The notes: a model not told the origin generated them from the letters alone. 64,000 nt of DNA from DASSQJ01 sp963730165 (GCA_963730165.1 CAVSQS010000005.1:186001-250000), one strand, 5' to 3'. Positions 8,686-17,677 are shown, counted from the first letter of the stretch. Numbers and translations are program-made.

Positions 8686-8688
8686 GGT
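8683..8688 (+). promoter_or_regulatory. -10 element for the TupA-like gene
   Basis: TAGGGT overlaps the stop codon of the upstream gene. A start near 8695 would give a leader of about 50 nt with GGAAGGA (8728-8734) before the ATG at 8745. No convincing -35. Confidence 0.35.
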
Positions 8689-8744
8689 GGACGCCTCCGG
8701 GTCGGCGACGCCGACCGTGACCCCACTGGAAGGACCGGTTCCCG

Positions 8745-9839
8745 ATGCATGCGGCCATGCGGCGGAGGGCCAGGCAGCTCGGCCCGATCAAGTGGCGCGA
8801 CGAGCGGCTGGCCGAGCAGGCGGAGGCGCTGCGAGCCACCCGCGCCGAGCTGAGGGCTGCGCGGAGGGCCCAGGTGGTGACCCCCTCCTACCGGGCGATG
8901 GTCCACGCGCGCGCACGGGAGTACACGCTCACGGCCCGTTACCAGCTCTACCCGTCCTCCCCGATGCTCCAGGTCGCCCGGAAGCTCTACACGAAGGCCT
9001 TCGCCGCCAGCCACGGGGTACCGGCCCCAGGGCTGCTCGCCGTCTGGCCGACCGTCGACGACATCGACCTCACCGGGCTCCCCGACCGGTTCGTCGTCAA
9101 GGCCGACGGGGGCGCGAACTCCCGCGCGGTCTTCCCCCTCAGACGCACGGGGGACGGACGGTTCGCCGTCATCAGCACGGGCAACGAGCTCACCGAGGGC
9201 GGGCTCCGCGAGGCGATGGCGGCCCTCGGCGGCCGGGCACGTGCCCCGTACTTCGCCGAGGAGATGGTCGACGCCGACACGGAGGACGGCCTCCCGAACG
9301 ACGTCAAGGTCTTCACGTGCGACGGCGTCGTGCTCTGGACGATGCTGCGCCGGGTCGACGCCCACGGCGGGTCGGCGCTCGTGCGCTTCGTCGACGAGCA
9401 CGGCGTCGACCTGGGCCCGATCGCTCGCGACCGCTCGCACGACGCGACGATCGAGGTCCCGGACTGCTACCCGGAGCTCGTCGAGGCGGCGCGACACCTC
9501 TCCCGCGCCTCCGGGCTGGACTTCTGCCGCGTCGACCTCTACAGCACGAGCACCGGACCGGTCTTCGGCGAGCTCACCGTCGCGCCGGGCGGGACCCAGC
9601 ACTACGCGCGCCCCCAGGACCGCGAGCTGGGGACGGCGTGGGAGGAGGCGCGCGTGCGCCTCGCCGCCGAGATCGCCGGGGGCCGCCCTCCGGGCGTACT
9701 CTTCGGGGACCACGAGGCGCCCGCGCCGTACGCGCCGTCCACCGACCCGCGCGACCCCGGCTCGTGGACCCGGCAGACGGTCTCGTGCGCGTCGTGGTGC
9801 GTGGACCCACCGGATCCGGGCGGGCCGGGGCCGGCCTGA
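8745..9839 (+). CDS. TupA-like ATP-grasp enzyme
   Basis: 364 aa. The N-terminal 40 residues are basic and helical; the rest is an ATP-grasp fold of the TupA type. Evidence: substrate segment YPSSPMLQVARKLYTKAF, ATP-binding Lys in RFVVKADGGANSR, a second nucleotide strand in FAEEMVD, VKVFTCDGVVLWTMLRRVD, and the metal site around GLDFCRVDLYSTSTGPVFGELTVAPGG (Asp and Glu for Mg2+). In Bacillus, TupA is tied to teichuronopeptide synthesis, in which amino acids are joined to a uronic-acid polymer. Here it sits between the HexNAc dehydrogenase and WecB, which suits amide coupling to a ManNAcA/GlcNAcA chain. The exact substrate is inferred. The gene ends in a GC hairpin. Confidence 0.75.
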   Translation: MHAAMRRRARQLGPIKWRDERLAEQAEALRATRAELRAARRAQVVTPSYRAMVHARAREYTLTARYQLYPSSPMLQVARKLYTKAFAASHGVPAPGLLAVWPTVDDIDLTGLPDRFVVKADGGANSRAVFPLRRTGDGRFAVISTGNELTEGGLREAMAALGGRARAPYFAEEMVDADTEDGLPNDVKVFTCDGVVLWTMLRRVDAHGGSALVRFVDEHGVDLGPIARDRSHDATIEVPDCYPELVEAARHLSRASGLDFCRVDLYSTSTGPVFGELTVAPGGTQHYARPQDRELGTAWEEARVRLAAEIAGGRPPGVLFGDHEAPAPYAPSTDPRDPGSWTRQTVSCASWCVDPPDPGGPGPA

Positions 9840-9852
9840 CCCGGCCCCGGCC
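9823..9852 (+). terminator. 12-bp GC hairpin over the TupA-like stop codon
   Basis: Perfect arms GGCCGGGGCCGG (9823-9834) and CCGGCCCCGGCC (9841-9852) with a 6-nt loop containing the TGA. No U-tract follows, as is usual in high-GC genomes. It would separate this gene from wecB. Confidence 0.45.
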
Positions 9853-9892
9853 GGCACGCCCGCGGCCGTCGGGGCGGATCGCGACGGGGCTC

Positions 9893-9898
9893 TATGCT
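9893..9898 (+). promoter_or_regulatory. -10 element for the wecB-glycosyltransferase operon
   Basis: TATGCT, with transcription likely starting near 9905. That gives a leader of about 97 nt ending in GAAGGAG before the ATG at 10002. The leader has no closed small ORF. Confidence 0.4.
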
Positions 9899-10001
9899 TC
9901 GGGGTGACTCGCGCCTGCGTGCGCACTCCCCCGGGCGCCCGCGGACCGACGCAGGGCCGGGTCGGGGACGACCGACGATCCACCACCGACGAAGGAGCCG
10001 C

Positions 10002-11087
10002 ATGCCGCTCGCCATCCACGTCACAGGAGCGCGGCCCAACTTCCCGAAGGCCGCGCCGGTCCTCAGGGCCCTCGCCTCGGGCCCCGTCGACCAGCTGCTC
10101 GTGCACACCGGACAGCACTACGACGACGCCATGTCCGAGGTGTTCTTCCGCCAGCTCGGGCTGCCCCGTCCCGACATCAACCTCGGCGTCGGGTCCGGCT
10201 CGCACGCCCGGCAGACCGCAGCGACGATGACGGGGCTCGAGGACCTCTTCCTCGAGCGCCGACCCGACATCGTCGTCGTCTACGGTGACGTCAACTCGAC
10301 CGTGGCGGCGGCCCTCGTCGCGGCCAAGCTCGGCATCCTCATCGCCCACGTCGAGGCCGGGCTGCGCTCCTTCGACATGACGATGCCCGAGGAGATCAAC
10401 CGGCTCGTCACCGACCGTCTCGCCGACGTCCTCCTCGCGACGAGCCCCGACGCCATCGCGCACCTCGGCAACGAGGGGGTCCCGAGCGAGCGGATCCACC
10501 TCGTCGGCAACCCGATGATCGACACCCTGCTCGCCCACCTCGACGCCTACGACCCCGAGGCCGCGCGCGCCCGGCACGGCCTCGAGGGCCCGTACGTCGT
10601 CGGCACCCTGCACCGTCCCGGCAACGTCGACCGTCCGCAGGACGTCGCGGAGCTCGTCACGGCGGTGCACGCGGTCGCCGACCAGGTGCCCTTCCTCATC
10701 CCCCTCCACCCGCGGGGTCGGGCCCGGCTCGTCGAGGCAGGGCTCGACGACCACCCCCGCGTCCACCTCATCGACCCGCTCGGCTATCTCGAGTTCATGA
10801 GCCTGGTCCGCGGAGCCGCGGCGGTCGTCACCGACTCCGGCGGCGTCCAGGAGGAGACGACCGTCCTCGGCGTCCCCTGCCTCACCCTCCGGGCGAACAC
10901 CGAGCGACCGATCACGATCACCCACGGGACCAACCGCCTCGTCACCCGCGCGTCCCTGCCCGCCGAGGTCTCCGCCGTCCTCGCCGCGGGGCCGCTCACG
11001 GACTGGCCCACGCCGCCCCTCTGGGACGGCCACGCCGGGCCCCGGATCGCCGCGGTCCTGTCGCAGGCCGTCGGAGCCGGCTCGTGA
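10002..11087 (+). CDS. wecB: UDP-N-acetylglucosamine 2-epimerase (non-hydrolysing)
   Basis: 361 aa cytoplasmic enzyme that interconverts UDP-GlcNAc and UDP-ManNAc, the step before oxidation to UDP-ManNAcA. Motifs: TGARPNFPKAAP at the N-terminus, HTGQHYDDAMS (about 35-44), VYGDVNST, HVEAGLRSFDMTMPEEINR (116-134, with the Glu/Asp/Arg residues of the active site), GNPMIDT, and TDSGGVQEE near the C-terminus binding the UDP phosphates. Length matches the family. The ATG is chosen over an upstream in-frame ATG because GAAGGAG lies just before it. It heads a chain of four genes linked by 4-nt GTGA overlaps (10002-15959). Confidence 0.95.
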   Translation: MPLAIHVTGARPNFPKAAPVLRALASGPVDQLLVHTGQHYDDAMSEVFFRQLGLPRPDINLGVGSGSHARQTAATMTGLEDLFLERRPDIVVVYGDVNSTVAAALVAAKLGILIAHVEAGLRSFDMTMPEEINRLVTDRLADVLLATSPDAIAHLGNEGVPSERIHLVGNPMIDTLLAHLDAYDPEAARARHGLEGPYVVGTLHRPGNVDRPQDVAELVTAVHAVADQVPFLIPLHPRGRARLVEAGLDDHPRVHLIDPLGYLEFMSLVRGAAAVVTDSGGVQEETTVLGVPCLTLRANTERPITITHGTNRLVTRASLPAEVSAVLAAGPLTDWPTPPLWDGHAGPRIAAVLSQAVGAGS

Positions 11088-11359
11088 GGCGTCGCGCCGC
11101 GCTGGCCGCAGCCGTCGCGGTCGCGGCGGCCGTCGTCGCGACCGTCCTCGAGGCCCTCGGGCTGCGCTCGGTCCTCGTCGTCCTGGTCGTCACCGGGGTC
11201 GCGGGCGCCCTCGCCTGGCTCGTGCTGGTGAACCGGCCCGCAACCGTCGTCCGCCGGCTCGAGAACCTCGACGCCCGCCACCTCGCGGGGATGGAGGCCC
11301 TCCGGCGCGAGATGCAGGACCTGCTCGACGAGGTCCGCCGGCGCGACGGTCGCGGGTGA
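11084..11359 (+). CDS. small membrane-anchored coiled-coil protein
   Basis: 91 aa, no family recognised. Two hydrophobic segments (about 6-24 and 29-50) form a hairpin in the membrane. They are followed by a charged helix of about 40 residues (LENLDARHLAGMEALRREMQDLLDEVRRRD) with heptad-like spacing, likely a cytoplasmic coiled coil. The GTG start overlaps the wecB stop and its own stop overlaps the next GTG, so it is made in step with the epimerase and the transferase. The form suggests a scaffold or regulator for membrane-bound glycosyltransferases, but this is inference from position only. Confidence 0.65.
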   Translation: MRRRAALAAAVAVAAAVVATVLEALGLRSVLVVLVVTGVAGALAWLVLVNRPATVVRRLENLDARHLAGMEALRREMQDLLDEVRRRDGRG

Positions 11360-13785
11360 CCTCGGCCGTGACCCCCGGCACGCAGGAACCCCTCCCTCCG
11401 GTGGAGGGCCCCGCACCGGCGCCCGCGTGGGCCGCGCCCTTCGGCGCCTGGGTGCTGCGGACCCGCTCGGAGGAGGGCCTCGACCGGCTGCGCAGCTGGG
11501 CCGGCCAGGGCGACCCCGTGTGGGTCGGGCAGGCCGCCCGGGCCGAGGCGCTGTGGCCCGACGCGGGCTCCGTCGACGGGGCCCTGGCCTGGTTCGACCG
11601 GCTGCCGCCCGACGCGACCTCGCCCGAGCTCGCCCTGCTCCGTGCGCAGGTCCTCCTCCGCGCCGGCGCGGATGCCGCGGCGGGGGAGGTTCTCACCCGC
11701 GTGGGCGTCGAGGGGTCCGGCGCCTGGGGAGTGGCGACCGACCTCGCCAACCCGCACCGGTCCGGCTCCGGTGCTGACGAGGAGCCCTGGCTGACCCTGT
11801 TCAACGAGCCCTTCCGACGGGCCGGCCTCGAGGAGGTCCGGCTCACCGCGGCGCCGGCCGGCGACGACGACCCCGACCCCAGCCCGTTCCGCCGACTCCG
11901 CGCCACCTCGGGCTCGACCCGGTCGGGCGACCGGGTGAGCGTCGTCGTGTCGACCTACCGGCCCGGCCCCGACCTGCTGACGTCGGTGCGCTCCCTCGCG
12001 GACCAGTCGTGGCTCGACCTGGAGATCCTCCTCGTGGACGACGCCTCGGGCCCGGAGGCGGACGCGTGGCTGGAGCGGGCGGAGGCGATGGACCCCCGGG
12101 TTCGGATTCTCCGGCAGACCGAGAACGCGGGGACCTACGCGGCGCGAAACCGGGCGCTGCAGGTCGCCACCGGCCGGTACGTCACGTTCCACGACTTCGA
12201 CGACTGGGCGCACCCCCAGCGGGTCGAGCGGCAGGTCGACGCGTTGCGGTCCGCCCGCCACGCGGTCGCCTCGCGCTCCTGGTGCCTGCGCGCCTACCCC
12301 GACCTCAGCCTCACCTACCCCGGCTACCCCCCGGACCGGATCAACGCCTCCTCCCTCCTCTACGAACGCGAGGTGGTCACCGACCGCATCGGCGGGTTCC
12401 ACCTCATGCGCAAGTCCGCGGACGTCGAGTTCCCCGGGCGGCTGCGGGCGGCGGTCCGGGGTGGCGCGACCGACCTCCCCGAGGGCCTCCCGCTCGCGAT
12501 CACCCAGCTGCGCGCCAGCTCGCTGTCCCGGACCGACGCCGTCCCCGGCTGGACCCGGTGGTCACGCCTGGCCTACCGCGACGGGTACCGGGCGTGGCAC
12601 AAGGCGGTGGCGGCCGGCACGAGCAGCCCGTTCGTCCCGTTGGACGCGTCGCCCGGCTCCCGCCGCCGCGGGAGCGCACCGCCCACGCCGGGGTTCAGCG
12701 TGTACGCGTCACCCCCGTCGCCCGAACGGCTCGACCTCGTCGTCCTCGTCGACCTCCACGACCGGCACAACGCACTGCGCCGGCTCGCGGTCGAGCTCGC
12801 GTCGCTGGCGGCGGCCGGGGTCCGCGTCGGGATCGCCCACGTCGAGGCACCCGTCGAGCCCCGCCGCAAGCCGGGAGTGGTGAACCGCGCCATCGCCGAC
12901 CTCCTCAACGCGGGCCACCTCGTCTGGGCCGACCCGGAGGCCGAGCTCGAGGTCGGGGTGCTCGCCGTCCACACGCCCCCGGCCCTCCTCCTCGGTGGTG
13001 CCCGCGTCCCCGGCTGGTCCGTCGAGCGGGTCGACCTCTGCGTGCGGAACACCCTCGACCTGAGGACCGACGTGCCCGCGGGTTCCAGGGACGTCCGGGA
13101 CGTGCGGCGGATCGAGCAGACCGCTCGCAGGGCCTGGGGCCGGGTGCCGCGGTGGCGCGCCCTCACCGCGTCGGGCCGACTCGCGCTCGAGGAGGCGGGA
13201 GCCGAGGCCCCGGTCGTGCAGCAGCCCCTCGTCGTCTCCCCCGATGTCGTCGGCCGGTACCGGGTCCCGAGCGGGCGCGTACGGGTCGGGAACGGCGTCC
13301 TCGAGCGGAGGGCGCCGTGGGAGGCGCCGCCGGCCGACCTGATCGCCGCCTTCCCCGACGACGACCGGCTCGACGTGCGTTTCGCCATCGGCGAGTCGGC
13401 GGCACGGCAGGTCCTGGGCGCCGGCTCGCTGCCGCCGAACTGGATCTTCTTCGACGAGCTGACCGGGCCCCACGACATCGCCTTCGCCGGGGAGCTCGAC
13501 GTCGTGCGGTACGCGGGGACCGTGACGGACGACGTCGTGGAGTCGCTCCGGGAGGGTGTCGCGGCGGGTGCCGTCGTGCTCCTCGAGGAACGCCACCGGC
13601 GCGCCGTCGTGGAGGCCGACGCGGAGCTCGCCGCCCTCGTCGAGTGGGTGCCCCGACCTCCGGACGTGGCCGGGCTGCTCGCGGCGGCCGAGCACGTGGG
13701 CCTCCCCGCGCGGGTCGACGCCGCTCGAGCGCTCTTCGACACGCGCCTGGCCGGTCTCGCCGTCGCCGTGGGCGGGTCCCGGTGA
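11356..13785 (+). CDS. large two-domain glycosyltransferase (GT2 plus GT-B-like C-terminus)
   Basis: 809 aa. Residues about 20-140 are Ala/Leu-rich helical repeats resembling TPRs (PVWVGQAARAEALWP, SPELALLRAQVLLRAGADAAAGEVL). The GT-A domain starts near 195 with VSVVVSTYRPG, continues through EILLVDDASG and ENAGTYAARNRAL, and has the metal motif in FHDFDDWAHP. After a linker near 430-450 a second region (about 455-800) shows alternating strands and helices (LDLVVLVDLHDRHN, VDLCVRNTLD, DVVRYAGTVTDDVVESL) that resemble a GT-B half without recognisable catalytic motifs. It probably adds one sugar and may bind the polymer. GTG start overlaps the previous stop; its stop overlaps the next GTG. Confidence 0.75.
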   Translation: MTSAVTPGTQEPLPPVEGPAPAPAWAAPFGAWVLRTRSEEGLDRLRSWAGQGDPVWVGQAARAEALWPDAGSVDGALAWFDRLPPDATSPELALLRAQVLLRAGADAAAGEVLTRVGVEGSGAWGVATDLANPHRSGSGADEEPWLTLFNEPFRRAGLEEVRLTAAPAGDDDPDPSPFRRLRATSGSTRSGDRVSVVVSTYRPGPDLLTSVRSLADQSWLDLEILLVDDASGPEADAWLERAEAMDPRVRILRQTENAGTYAARNRALQVATGRYVTFHDFDDWAHPQRVERQVDALRSARHAVASRSWCLRAYPDLSLTYPGYPPDRINASSLLYEREVVTDRIGGFHLMRKSADVEFPGRLRAAVRGGATDLPEGLPLAITQLRASSLSRTDAVPGWTRWSRLAYRDGYRAWHKAVAAGTSSPFVPLDASPGSRRRGSAPPTPGFSVYASPPSPERLDLVVLVDLHDRHNALRRLAVELASLAAAGVRVGIAHVEAPVEPRRKPGVVNRAIADLLNAGHLVWADPEAELEVGVLAVHTPPALLLGGARVPGWSVERVDLCVRNTLDLRTDVPAGSRDVRDVRRIEQTARRAWGRVPRWRALTASGRLALEEAGAEAPVVQQPLVVSPDVVGRYRVPSGRVRVGNGVLERRAPWEAPPADLIAAFPDDDRLDVRFAIGESAARQVLGAGSLPPNWIFFDELTGPHDIAFAGELDVVRYAGTVTDDVVESLREGVAAGAVVLLEERHRRAVVEADAELAALVEWVPRPPDVAGLLAAAEHVGLPARVDAARALFDTRLAGLAVAVGGSR

Positions 13786-15959
13786 GCCCCGCCCGTCCGC
13801 GCCGGGGCCTACGCAGCTCGCTCGCCCGGGCCCTGAGCCGGGCGCCGTTCGTCGACGCGCTCCCGCCCCGCGGCCCGCTGCGCACCGCCCGGGTGCTCCG
13901 GGCCCGCGCGCTGCTGCCCGACCATCCCCGTGACGCCCTCGCGGCGGTGCGGTCGATCGCCGCGGTGGCCGACCCCGGCCCCACGGGGTGGTGGGTGATG
14001 CTCCGCTCCCTCGAGCTCACCGGAGACCTGCCCGGTGTCGTCGCCGCCGCGCAGGAGGCGGAGGACCGGCGCTCGCCCATGTCGGCGGCAGCGCTCGTCG
14101 TCGCCGTGCGTGCCGCCGCGGCCACCGAGGACGCGCCCGCGGTCGCGCGGCTCCTCGACCTCCTGGCCGGCACGGCGCCGCGGAACCCGAAGGAGACCTC
14201 CGACACCGTCCGGACACTGGAGTCGCTCGACCTGCCGGGGGTGTCCGCCGCGGCCGCGGCCGCACGGTTCCGGACCTACACCGACGCCCTCGCCCGGGTG
14301 GGGGAGGACGCCGACGCGGCCGCCGCGCGGGCCACCGCGCTGGCGGTCTGGGCCCTGCGGGAACAGGGGGACCCCCGGTGGGAGACGCGGCTCGACGAGC
14401 TCCTGGCCCGACCCGCCGACTGGACCGCGGCGGCCATCGTCCTGCTCCGCGCGGGCGACTGGGTCGGCCTCGGCGGGCTCGCCGAGCGCGCCTCCGAGGA
14501 GACCCCCGTCGAGCGGCGGACGCTCGCGGGCGCGGCCCACCGCGCCGCGGCCGAGGGACACGTGACCGCGGCGGTCCGGCTCGGTGACGCCGCGCAGCGG
14601 ATGGGCGACACGAGCCGCAAGGTCGCCGCCATCCGGGTCGAGGGCCTCGACCAGCTCGACACCCTGGCGCGCGGTCTGCGGCTGCCTCCCGGCGACCCGG
14701 TGGCCCACCGGCCCCGCCCCGGGTCGGTCTTGTCGGTGCTGGGCCAGTCACTCCCCCTGCGCAGTGGGGGCTACGCCACGCGCTCCCACGGCATCCTGAC
14801 GAGCCTGCACGAGCGGGGCTGGGACGTCGCCGCCGTGACGAAGCTGGGGTTCCCGTACGACTTCTGGAGCGCGGGAACGGCCCGCACGGTCCCGCCGGTC
14901 GACGTCGTCGACGGGATCCCCTACCACCGCAACCTGCGCCCGGGCGTCACCGACTACCCCCGCTACCCCCTGGTGGACCATGTCGTCGAGAGCGCTGAGG
15001 GCATCACCCGCGTCGCGAACGAGCACGGGGCCTCGCTCGTCCACGCCGCGAGCCTCTTCGACGTGGGGCTGGCCGGCGCTCGGGCGGCCGACCGGCTCGG
15101 CGTTCCGTTCGTCTACGAGATGCGCGGGCTCAAGCAGCTGCTCGAGGGCGCCCGCTTCCCGGGGTTCGAGGCCACCGAGCGCGGACGCTACTTCGAGATG
15201 GTCGAGCTCGAGGTCGCTCACCGGGCCGACCGCCTGCTCGTCATCACCGCTGCGCTCGGCGAGCTCATGGCCGACCTCGGGGTGGATCCCGGGGTCATCA
15301 CCGTCGTCCCGAACGGTGTCCACACCTCGATGTTCCGGCCCCTCCCCCGCGACACCGAGCTCGAGCGGCGACTCGGGCTCGAGGGCCGGACGGTCATCGG
15401 CTACGTCGGGGGGTTCGTCCACTACGAGGGCCTCGAGCTGCTGCTCCAGGCCGCCGACCGGCTGCGTCGAGAGCGCGACGACTTCCACCTGCTCGTCGTC
15501 GGTGACGGTGCCCACGCGCCGGTGGTCGAGGCGGAGGCCCGACGTCTCGGACTCGACGAGTCCGTCCTCACCATGCCCGGACGGGTTCCCCACGCCGAGG
15601 TCGAGCGGTGGCTGTCGCTCATCGACATCGCGCCCTTCCCGCGGGTGCCGATGCCGGTCAGCGAGCTCATCTCGCCGATCAAGCCCTTCGAGGCGATGGC
15701 CACGGAGAAGACGGTCGTCGTCTCCGACGTCGCGGCGCTCACCGAGATCGTCGAGGACGGCCGGACCGGGCGGCACTTCCGCAAGGGGGATGCCGGCTCC
15801 CTCGCCGACGTCCTCGCTGAGCTGCTCGACGCCCCGGCCGAGCGCGAGCGGCTCGGCCGCGCGGCCCGGGAGTGGGTCGTCGCCGAGCGCGACTGGAGCC
15901 GGGTCACCGACGCCGTCGACGGCGTCTACCGCGACCTCATCCCTCCTCCGCCGGGCTGA
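13782..15959 (+). CDS. GT4 glycosyltransferase with N-terminal helical-repeat domain
   Basis: 725 aa. The first 300 or so residues are an Ala-rich helical array resembling TPRs (ARVLRARALLPDHPRDALAAVRSIAA, LELTGDLPGVVAAAQEAEDRR, IVLLRAGDWVGLGGLAERA). The retaining GT-B domain starts near 310: SVLGQSLPLRSGGYATRSHGI, EMRGLKQLLEG, VVPNGVHTSMFRPL, IGYVGGFVHYEGLELLL, and the donor-site signature SPIKPFEAMATEKTVVVSDV in place of EX7E. The GTG at 13782 overlaps the preceding stop (GTGA). It is the last gene of the wecB chain and its final 23 nt overlap the 3' end of the opposing GT4 gene. Donor unknown. Confidence 0.8.
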   Translation: MSPARPRRGLRSSLARALSRAPFVDALPPRGPLRTARVLRARALLPDHPRDALAAVRSIAAVADPGPTGWWVMLRSLELTGDLPGVVAAAQEAEDRRSPMSAAALVVAVRAAAATEDAPAVARLLDLLAGTAPRNPKETSDTVRTLESLDLPGVSAAAAAARFRTYTDALARVGEDADAAAARATALAVWALREQGDPRWETRLDELLARPADWTAAAIVLLRAGDWVGLGGLAERASEETPVERRTLAGAAHRAAAEGHVTAAVRLGDAAQRMGDTSRKVAAIRVEGLDQLDTLARGLRLPPGDPVAHRPRPGSVLSVLGQSLPLRSGGYATRSHGILTSLHERGWDVAAVTKLGFPYDFWSAGTARTVPPVDVVDGIPYHRNLRPGVTDYPRYPLVDHVVESAEGITRVANEHGASLVHAASLFDVGLAGARAADRLGVPFVYEMRGLKQLLEGARFPGFEATERGRYFEMVELEVAHRADRLLVITAALGELMADLGVDPGVITVVPNGVHTSMFRPLPRDTELERRLGLEGRTVIGYVGGFVHYEGLELLLQAADRLRRERDDFHLLVVGDGAHAPVVEAEARRLGLDESVLTMPGRVPHAEVERWLSLIDIAPFPRVPMPVSELISPIKPFEAMATEKTVVVSDVAALTEIVEDGRTGRHFRKGDAGSLADVLAELLDAPAERERLGRAAREWVVAERDWSRVTDAVDGVYRDLIPPPPG

Positions 15960-17580
15960 GGTCCGCGGCGGCCTCGCCGGCGCCCTCGAGCACCCGTCGG
16001 TAGACCTCGGCGTACCGCTCGCCGTTGGAGCGCCAGGACCGCTCCTCCCGGACCCAGGTCAGGGCACGCTCGACCATGGCGTGCGCGCCCGCGGGGTCGG
16101 TGCGCAGCTCCTCGAGCCGGGCCACGAGATCCTCCGCGTCGCCGACCGCGAACGAGAGGCCACGGGACCCCTCGCCCGTGATCTCGGTGAGCGCCGGGAG
16201 CCCCGAGACGACGAGCGGGATGCCGGCAGCCATCGCCTCGAACGGCTTGAGCGGGGTCACGAGGCGCGCGGCGCGCTCGTCGACCCGGGGGATGACGAAG
16301 GCGTCGTAGAGCGCGTAGTAGTCGAGCACCTGGTCGTGCGGGACCTTGCCGGTGAAGACCACCCGGTCCTCGACCCCCGCCGACCGGGCGCGCTCCCGCA
16401 GCTCGTCCGCCCGAGAGCCGTCGCCCACGATGAGGGCGACGGCGTCCACGCCCCGGTCGCGGTAGAGGGCGGCGGCGTCGATGAGCAGCTCGTGGCCCTC
16501 GCGGTAGTGGTCGAGGTTGCTCACGTAGCCGAAGACGAAGCGCCCGGTGAGTCCCCATCGCTCGGCGAGGGCCGCCGAGCGCTCCCGGGGCGCGAACGCC
16601 GCGGAGTCGACGCCGTTGGGGACGACGAACACGTGGTCGGCCGGGACCCCCCGCTCGACGATGTCGCGACGCATCGACTCGCTCAGGGTGACGACGGCGG
16701 CGGCGGCGAGCATGCAGCGCTTCTCGGTCTCGCGACGACGCTCGTAGGTCTCGGAGCGCTCCGACCACTCGACGTCGGAGGTCCACAGCGACTCGAAGAA
16801 GCCACGCACTTCGTACACCACCGGGGTGTCCGTGGCACGGCCCACGGCGAGCGCCACGAGGGCGGTCTCGAAGCCGCGGTGGCCGGAGTGCGCGTGGATG
16901 ATCTCGGGCCGCTCCTCGGCGACCAGCCGCCCGAGCGCGCGGGCCCAGGCGTCGAGGTACTCGTCCACGGGCTCGCCGTCGGGCACCGAGGCCCGCAGCA
17001 GACGCCGGTGCGGGACGCCGCCCACCTCCTCGCGCTCGGGAGCGTCGTGCACTCCCACCGAGGCCGGGAAGTCCAGGGCCGTGACGCCGACGGGGTCCCA
17101 GCCGACCGCCTTCTGGGCGGCGAGGGCGTACTGCCCCCGCACCGAGTACCCGCTCTGTCGGTGGGGCATCGAGATCTTCAGGACGTGGAGCACCCGGCGC
17201 GGCACCCGTGGGCCCACCCGGGGCAGGTCGCCGACCGTCGGGGACCAGTCCGCGGCCGTCTCCCGCCACCGGCCCAGGAGCTGGCGGCGCCGGGCCAGCA
17301 CGTCGGGACTCGGCCAGCGCTCGGCCTGGACCTCGGTCGCGTCCCGGAGCAGGCTCATCGCGCCGGCCTTGGCTGCGCTCATCCGGACCTGCCGCACGGC
17401 CGGCTGCGACTCCGGGAACCGTTCGAGCAGGTCGCGGGCCGCGACGACCGCCTCGTCGTGACGCCGGGCGGCCGTGAGCGCGGCGAGCTGGGACACGGCC
17501 GCGGCCGCCCCGTCGCCGGGCGCGACCCGTCCGAGACGGCGGGCCAGGGCACCCCGGATCCGGGCGGCTGTCCATCGCAT
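15937..17580 (-). CDS. GT4 glycosyltransferase
   Basis: 547 aa. A basic, helical N-terminus of about 120 residues resembles a shortened version of the repeat domain in the neighbouring GT4. The GT-B domain follows with VLHVLKISMPHRQSGYSVRGQY, IIHAHSGHRGFETAL, EVRGFFESLW, VVPNGVDSAAFAP, FGYVSNLDHYREGHELL and TPLKPFEAMAAGIPLVVSG at the donor site. The similar order of motifs suggests the two GT4 genes are diverged copies placed tail to tail. The ATG at 17580 is favoured over 17592 because TATGCT lies 7 nt before it. The 3' end overlaps the neighbour by 23 nt. Confidence 0.82.
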   Translation of the reverse strand: MRWTAARIRGALARRLGRVAPGDGAAAAVSQLAALTAARRHDEAVVAARDLLERFPESQPAVRQVRMSAAKAGAMSLLRDATEVQAERWPSPDVLARRRQLLGRWRETAADWSPTVGDLPRVGPRVPRRVLHVLKISMPHRQSGYSVRGQYALAAQKAVGWDPVGVTALDFPASVGVHDAPEREEVGGVPHRRLLRASVPDGEPVDEYLDAWARALGRLVAEERPEIIHAHSGHRGFETALVALAVGRATDTPVVYEVRGFFESLWTSDVEWSERSETYERRRETEKRCMLAAAAVVTLSESMRRDIVERGVPADHVFVVPNGVDSAAFAPRERSAALAERWGLTGRFVFGYVSNLDHYREGHELLIDAAALYRDRGVDAVALIVGDGSRADELRERARSAGVEDRVVFTGKVPHDQVLDYYALYDAFVIPRVDERAARLVTPLKPFEAMAAGIPLVVSGLPALTEITGEGSRGLSFAVGDAEDLVARLEELRTDPAGAHAMVERALTWVREERSWRSNGERYAEVYRRVLEGAGEAAADLSPAEEG

Positions 17581-17587
17581 GCCGGCC

Positions 17588-17593
17588 AGCATA
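17588..17593 (-). promoter_or_regulatory. -10 element of leaderless promoter for GT4 gene
   Basis: TATGCT on the minus strand with 7 nt to the ATG at 17580. It overlaps the alternative ATG at 17592, which would therefore lie inside the promoter. Confidence 0.5.
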
Positions 17594-17643
17594 GGCCCCG
17601 TTCCACCGGACGGTCGGGGCACGGCCGCCCCCCTCGGCCGACC

Positions 17644-17649
17644 TATAGT
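17644..17649 (+). promoter_or_regulatory. -10 element for the acyltransferase gene
   Basis: TATAGT, then a short leader of about 20 nt with GGAGG (17666-17670) before the ATG at 17678. No clear -35. Confidence 0.45.
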
Positions 17650-17677
17650 GGTCCCCGCTCCGGACGGAGGGACAGGC

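Noticed and set aside
9904..10001. Possible leaderless leader peptide before wecB (GTG after TATGCT, reading VTRACV)
   Set aside because: The frame has no stop before wecB and runs more than 200 nt into it; spacing is 5 nt and no attenuator-like structure is evident.
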